Positions 7,208 to 10,013 of a stretch of DNA of 10,013 nucleotides are shown here, one piece after another. Position 1 is the first letter of the stretch; every line of letters begins with the position of its first letter. The notes below the pieces were generated by a model. The model was not told the DNA's origin. It saw only the letters and a list, made by a program, of their open reading frames with translations, and searched no databases. Source of the DNA: Verrucomicrobiota bacterium (lineage in GTDB: Bacteria > Verrucomicrobiota > Verrucomicrobiia > Limisphaerales > SXQI01). The stretch covers positions 1 to 10,013 of the forward strand of contig WBXJ01000101.1 in NCBI GenBank assembly GCA_008933045.1, in the 5' to 3' direction. The translations under genes and the position numbers were made by a program.

Positions 7208-8736
7208 TAGTTTTGTCCTACCGGATAAAACGAACGTGTTGGGGTGGTTATGAAACGGGGGAGCGTCTCAGGAGACGTGGAAGATGTTTTGACGCGGTAC
7301 ACCGATTCGCGCGCTTGTTCGAGGTCATTGAAAGGCATGATCGCACCCCCGATTTCCTGTGAGGTTGCATGGCCTTTACCGGCAATCAGTATGATGTCAC
7401 TGGGTTGAGCCATGCGCACCGCCGCTAGGATGGCTGCTTCGCGATTGAGTTCTAATCGGGCTCCGTCATTGCGGCGGGTCGCATAGCCTCGCAACACTTG
7501 CATGGCTAAGGTGTGCGGGGATTGATGGCAGGGATTGTCCGAGGTGATCAAGCTCAAATCGGCACCGTCGGCTGCCGCTTCGCCCATCGCTTCGCAAAGT
7601 GCTGGACTGCTGCCGCCAGCGCATCCCAAGACGGTGATCAGGCGTTGAGGGCCAAGTTCACGCAGAGTTGCCAACACTTCCCGTAATTCGGATGGAGTTT
7701 TGGCACCATCGACAAAGATCGACCAACCCGCAGCGCGTCGCAACGGTTGGAGCATGCCGGGGGCATTGAGGCGTCCAATGATCCGGGTGCTGGCACTGAT
7801 GGCGAGACCTAAGGCTTCCGCACCCGCGAGTGCTGCCAACGCGTCCTGCACGCTCTGACGACCCACGAGTTGAGTAGGGCAGGGATGTTGTTCGCCTCCG
7901 GTGCGAACCGCGAACCGTGTCCCATCTCGGAGGAGTTCGAGATTGACTGCACGCAGTTGAGCTCGTTCTGACAGACCGTAAGTGCGTTGAACTGACACTT
8001 GCTCACCGCTCCGGAGGTGACGTCCGAAGGCATCATCTAGACTGAGCACGACAGGCAGCACGGATTTGCGACCTGAGCGAGCCAACCGCTCGACGAATCG
8101 GTTAGTTTGAACTTCCTGAGTGTGATCATACCCTTGGGTGACCACCATGAGGTCGAAGCCCAATTCCCCCATGCGATTGGGTCCGATCGCTTCGGGATCG
8201 ATTTCGATCACGCAAGTCCCCATCTGCGCCCGCACTGCATAAGCGAGTAATTGTTGGTAGTCGAGCGACTCTGCTTGCGGGGTAAGCCCGGGCAGTAATC
8301 GTGAACCGATCTCACAATGAGTCGAGCTGATCAGCCCTGTTGCGTGGCCAGTTTGTTCGAGAATCTGCTTCAGAAGAAACGCCACGCTGGCTCGGGATTT
8401 TCCTCCAGTGACTCCGATGATTTGGAGTTTTCTTTGGGGATGTTGATGAATCCGTGCACTGAGTTGAGCGAGGGTTTGTCGCGAATGACGGACTTGGATT
8501 TTTGCAGCTCGTTGGCGAATCAACCCGTTTCGTTCGCACACGATGCCGATGGCTCCGCGTTCGATGGCTTGCTCGATATATTCGTGCCCGTCTTGATTCA
8601 AACCGGGGAGAGCGCAATACACCATGCCGGGGTTGACTCGTCGAACGTCATAGGTTACTCCCGCGACGGGTCGATCCAGGTTTCCATCCAAAAGCACAAT
8701 ATCAAGCCCACGCAATAAATCGTTGAGGAGCATCAT
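7207..8736 (-). CDS. murE: MurE homologue with degenerate active site (probable pseudoenzyme)
   Basis: It occupies the murE slot between ftsI and murF. The 509-residue length is normal for UDP-MurNAc-tripeptide synthetase, and the three-domain order is collinear with MurE: uridine-binding domain about 1-100, ATPase domain about 105-325, C-terminal domain about 330-485. MurE would add the third stem-peptide amino acid in the cytoplasm. The key motifs are not intact. The P-loop GTNGKTT reads GGKSRAS (residues 111-117). The SSHA motif region reads IDPEAI (179-184). The DHLD-to-AK stretch carrying the carbamylated lysine has no lysine between H205 and K224. VDYAHTPDAL reads VDGAKTPSEL (342-351). 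GCGGDRDRGKRPLMG is replaced at equal length by residues 371-385, without the Asp, Arg and Lys. DNPR reads DNPC (400-403) and GKGHE reads GKGHA (453-457). The frame is uninterrupted and flanking residues remain MurE-like, so this is not a decaying pseudogene. I take the first of two adjacent ATG codons as start; the second would also fit. Homology is firm, but MurE activity is doubtful. Confidence 0.85.
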   Translation of the reverse strand: MMLLNDLLRGLDIVLLDGNLDRPVAGVTYDVRRVNPGMVYCALPGLNQDGHEYIEQAIERGAIGIVCERNGLIRQRAAKIQVRHSRQTLAQLSARIHQHPQRKLQIIGVTGGKSRASVAFLLKQILEQTGHATGLISSTHCEIGSRLLPGLTPQAESLDYQQLLAYAVRAQMGTCVIEIDPEAIGPNRMGELGFDLMVVTQGYDHTQEVQTNRFVERLARSGRKSVLPVVLSLDDAFGRHLRSGEQVSVQRTYGLSERAQLRAVNLELLRDGTRFAVRTGGEQHPCPTQLVGRQSVQDALAALAGAEALGLAISASTRIIGRLNAPGMLQPLRRAAGWSIFVDGAKTPSELREVLATLRELGPQRLITVLGCAGGSSPALCEAMGEAAADGADLSLITSDNPCHQSPHTLAMQVLRGYATRRNDGARLELNREAAILAAVRMAQPSDIILIAGKGHATSQEIGGAIMPFNDLEQARESVYRVKTSSTSPETLPRFITTPTRSFYPVGQN

Positions 8737-10013
8737 TGAACCCTCCCTTTGGCGACGAGTTTTTCCTGCGGATCAATCTCTGGTGGGATGGCTAAATAAT
8801 TAGCGGTGCGCTCTGCAATTCGCCGAAAGATGGGGGCGGTGACATCGCCACCGTAGTGCCCATTTTTAGGCTCGTCCGCCATCACAAGGATACAAAGCTC
8901 GGCGTTGTCTGCTGGAAAAAAGCCGACGAACGAGGTATAGTATTTTCCCGGCGCGTAACGATTATCGATGACTTTTTCCGCCGTGCCGGTTTTACCTGCT
9001 ACCGTGAAGAAGGGCAGACGGGCCTTCATCGCTGTGCCATTGGTGCTAACGACTTTCTTCAACGCCTGCACCATCATCCTAGCCGTTTCGGGGCTGATCA
9101 CTTGTCGCACGGGTTCGGGTTGATACTTCACTGCAACTCGTCCGCTGTCGTCTTCCAAGCGATCCAATAACCTAGGTTTCATCAGGATCCCTTGATTAGC
9201 GATCGCACTCATAGCCATCGTTATTTGCAAAGGGGTCACAGCGATTTCGTGGCCCATTGGGATGCGACTAATCGAGAGTTTGTTCCAACGTGCAATCGGA
9301 TGGACGATGCCGATCTCTTCCATCGGAAGCTCGATCCCTGTCCTTCGCCCCATGCCATAATCCTTGATGTATTTACTGAGGGTTTGCCCACCAATCTTTT
9401 GCGCGACTTTGAACGCCCCAATATTTGAAGATTTGGCGATGATTTCCTCAACCGAAATCACCCCATGCCGACCGTGATCATGAAGCCAACGACCGGCAAA
9501 AAAAGTTCTTCCAAGATCACAATTGATCGTATCCGTCAATTCCACCGCGTGTTCGTTCAACGCTCCAGAAACCACCACAATTTTGAAGGTGGACCCCGGT
9601 TCGTAGACTTGACCAATGACTCGGTTGAGCCGGTCCTGTTCGCTACTTTTTGCTAAATCGTTCGGATCGAACGTTGGTAAGTTTGCGAGTGCTAACACCT
9701 CACCGGTTTTTGGTCGCACTACCACGGCGCACATGCCAACGGCACGATGCTTCAACATGCCTTCAGCAAGCTCGCTCTCGACAATGTGTTGCACCCCGGC
9801 ATCCAGAGCCAGAACCGCGTTGAGTCCCGCTTTGGGTTCCACGTCTTGTTCCCTGTAAACGACCATCTCTTCGGCAGACCGATTACGCTCGGTCTTCCGC
9901 CAGCCGTAAACCCCGCTCAGTCCCGGATTCAGGTAGCTTTCGAGTCCAGATTTTCCTGTGGTTCCCGTGACAACGCCGTGGGGAGTCTTGTTCGTCCCCG
10001 TTCCTACATAGCC
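8733..10013 (-). CDS. ftsI: Septal class B penicillin-binding protein FtsI (PBP3-type), 5' part missing
   Basis: Peptidoglycan DD-transpeptidase that cross-links septal peptidoglycan in the periplasm, normally as partner of FtsW. The frame is open to the window edge (base 10013), so the N-terminal membrane anchor and first part of the dimerisation domain are missing; 426 residues are visible. The first 50 visible residues (GLESYLNPGLSGVYG) match the end of the class B dimerisation domain. The transpeptidase domain has all three active-site motifs: STFK with the catalytic serine at bases 9593-9582 (visible residue 141), SSN at visible residues 195-197, and KTGT at 341-344 within VAGKTGTAEKV. 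The protein ends about 85 residues after KTGT with no PASTA domain. An ATG at 9866 lies inside the domain and is not the true start. The stop TGA (8735-8733) overlaps the murE start as ATGA, implying translational coupling. Identification as ftsI rather than an elongation PBP2 rests on its place before murE and murF. Confidence 0.95.
   Translation of the reverse strand, partial: GYVGTGTNKTPHGVVTGTTGKSGLESYLNPGLSGVYGWRKTERNRSAEEMVVYREQDVEPKAGLNAVLALDAGVQHIVESELAEGMLKHRAVGMCAVVVRPKTGEVLALANLPTFDPNDLAKSSEQDRLNRVIGQVYEPGSTFKIVVVSGALNEHAVELTDTINCDLGRTFFAGRWLHDHGRHGVISVEEIIAKSSNIGAFKVAQKIGGQTLSKYIKDYGMGRRTGIELPMEEIGIVHPIARWNKLSISRIPMGHEIAVTPLQITMAMSAIANQGILMKPRLLDRLEDDSGRVAVKYQPEPVRQVISPETARMMVQALKKVVSTNGTAMKARLPFFTVAGKTGTAEKVIDNRYAPGKYYTSFVGFFPADNAELCILVMADEPKNGHYGGDVTAPIFRRIAERTANYLAIPPEIDPQEKLVAKGRVQ
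8741..8748 (-). promoter_or_regulatory. Strong Shine-Dalgarno sequence of the murE homologue
   Basis: On the minus strand AGGGAGGG lies four bases before the ATGATG start, inside the last codons of ftsI. It is the clearest ribosome binding site in the window; mraY, murD, the LysM gene, ftsW and murG have none comparable. It suggests the degenerate MurE homologue is actively translated, not merely carried along. Confidence 0.7.

Noticed and set aside
8317..8718. Open frame of 133 codons on the plus strand
   Set aside because: Antisense to the murE homologue, with no motif or signal; a shadow frame.
7207..8736. Explaining the MurE anomalies as a frameshift or decaying pseudogene
   Set aside because: The frame is continuous over 509 codons, residues between motifs stay MurE-like with near-constant spacing, both ends overlap neighbours in operon style, and a strong ribosome binding site is present.

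Overview
The window is one contiguous stretch of a division and cell-wall (dcw) cluster. Every gene lies on the minus strand, so transcription runs from base 10013 towards base 1. In that direction the order is ftsI (3' part), a murE homologue, murF, mraY, murD, a LysM-domain gene, ftsW and murG (all but its last codon or codons). No gene was found on the plus strand, and no RNA gene, mobile element or CRISPR array was seen.

The likely source is a member of the Planctomycetes-Verrucomicrobia-Chlamydiae group, most probably a verrucomicrobium. The argument is gene order: a LysM-protein gene between murD and ftsW sits where chlamydiae carry nlpD (murF-mraY-murD-nlpD-ftsW-murG). Base composition looks moderate, roughly half G+C. 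This assignment is inference from synteny and protein style, not from a search.

Layout from high to low coordinates: ftsI and murE overlap by 4 nt (ATGA) and murE has the one strong Shine-Dalgarno sequence of the window. murE and murF overlap by one base (TAATG). murF and mraY are 13 nt apart, and mraY and murD 2 nt apart. After murD comes a gap of about 140 nt with two hairpins, one resembling an imperfect intrinsic terminator. Then comes the LysM gene, a 66-nt gap holding a strong perfect hairpin, ftsW with a TTG start, and murG overlapping ftsW by ATGA. The two gaps are the only places where expression is likely to be re-set.

Together the genes cover the route from UDP-MurNAc-peptide assembly (MurD, MurE slot, MurF), through lipid I (MraY) and lipid II (MurG), to septal polymerisation and cross-linking (FtsW with FtsI). 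MurF, MraY, MurG, FtsW and FtsI have their diagnostic motifs.

The striking exception is the protein in the MurE slot. It is full length and collinear with MurE, but nearly every ATP-, UDP-MurNAc- and amino-acid-binding motif is replaced, so it looks like a MurE pseudoenzyme or a MurE with a changed job. MurD also has valine at the position of the carbamylated lysine and methionine in its NDSKAT motif. These two proteins are the most unusual content of the window.
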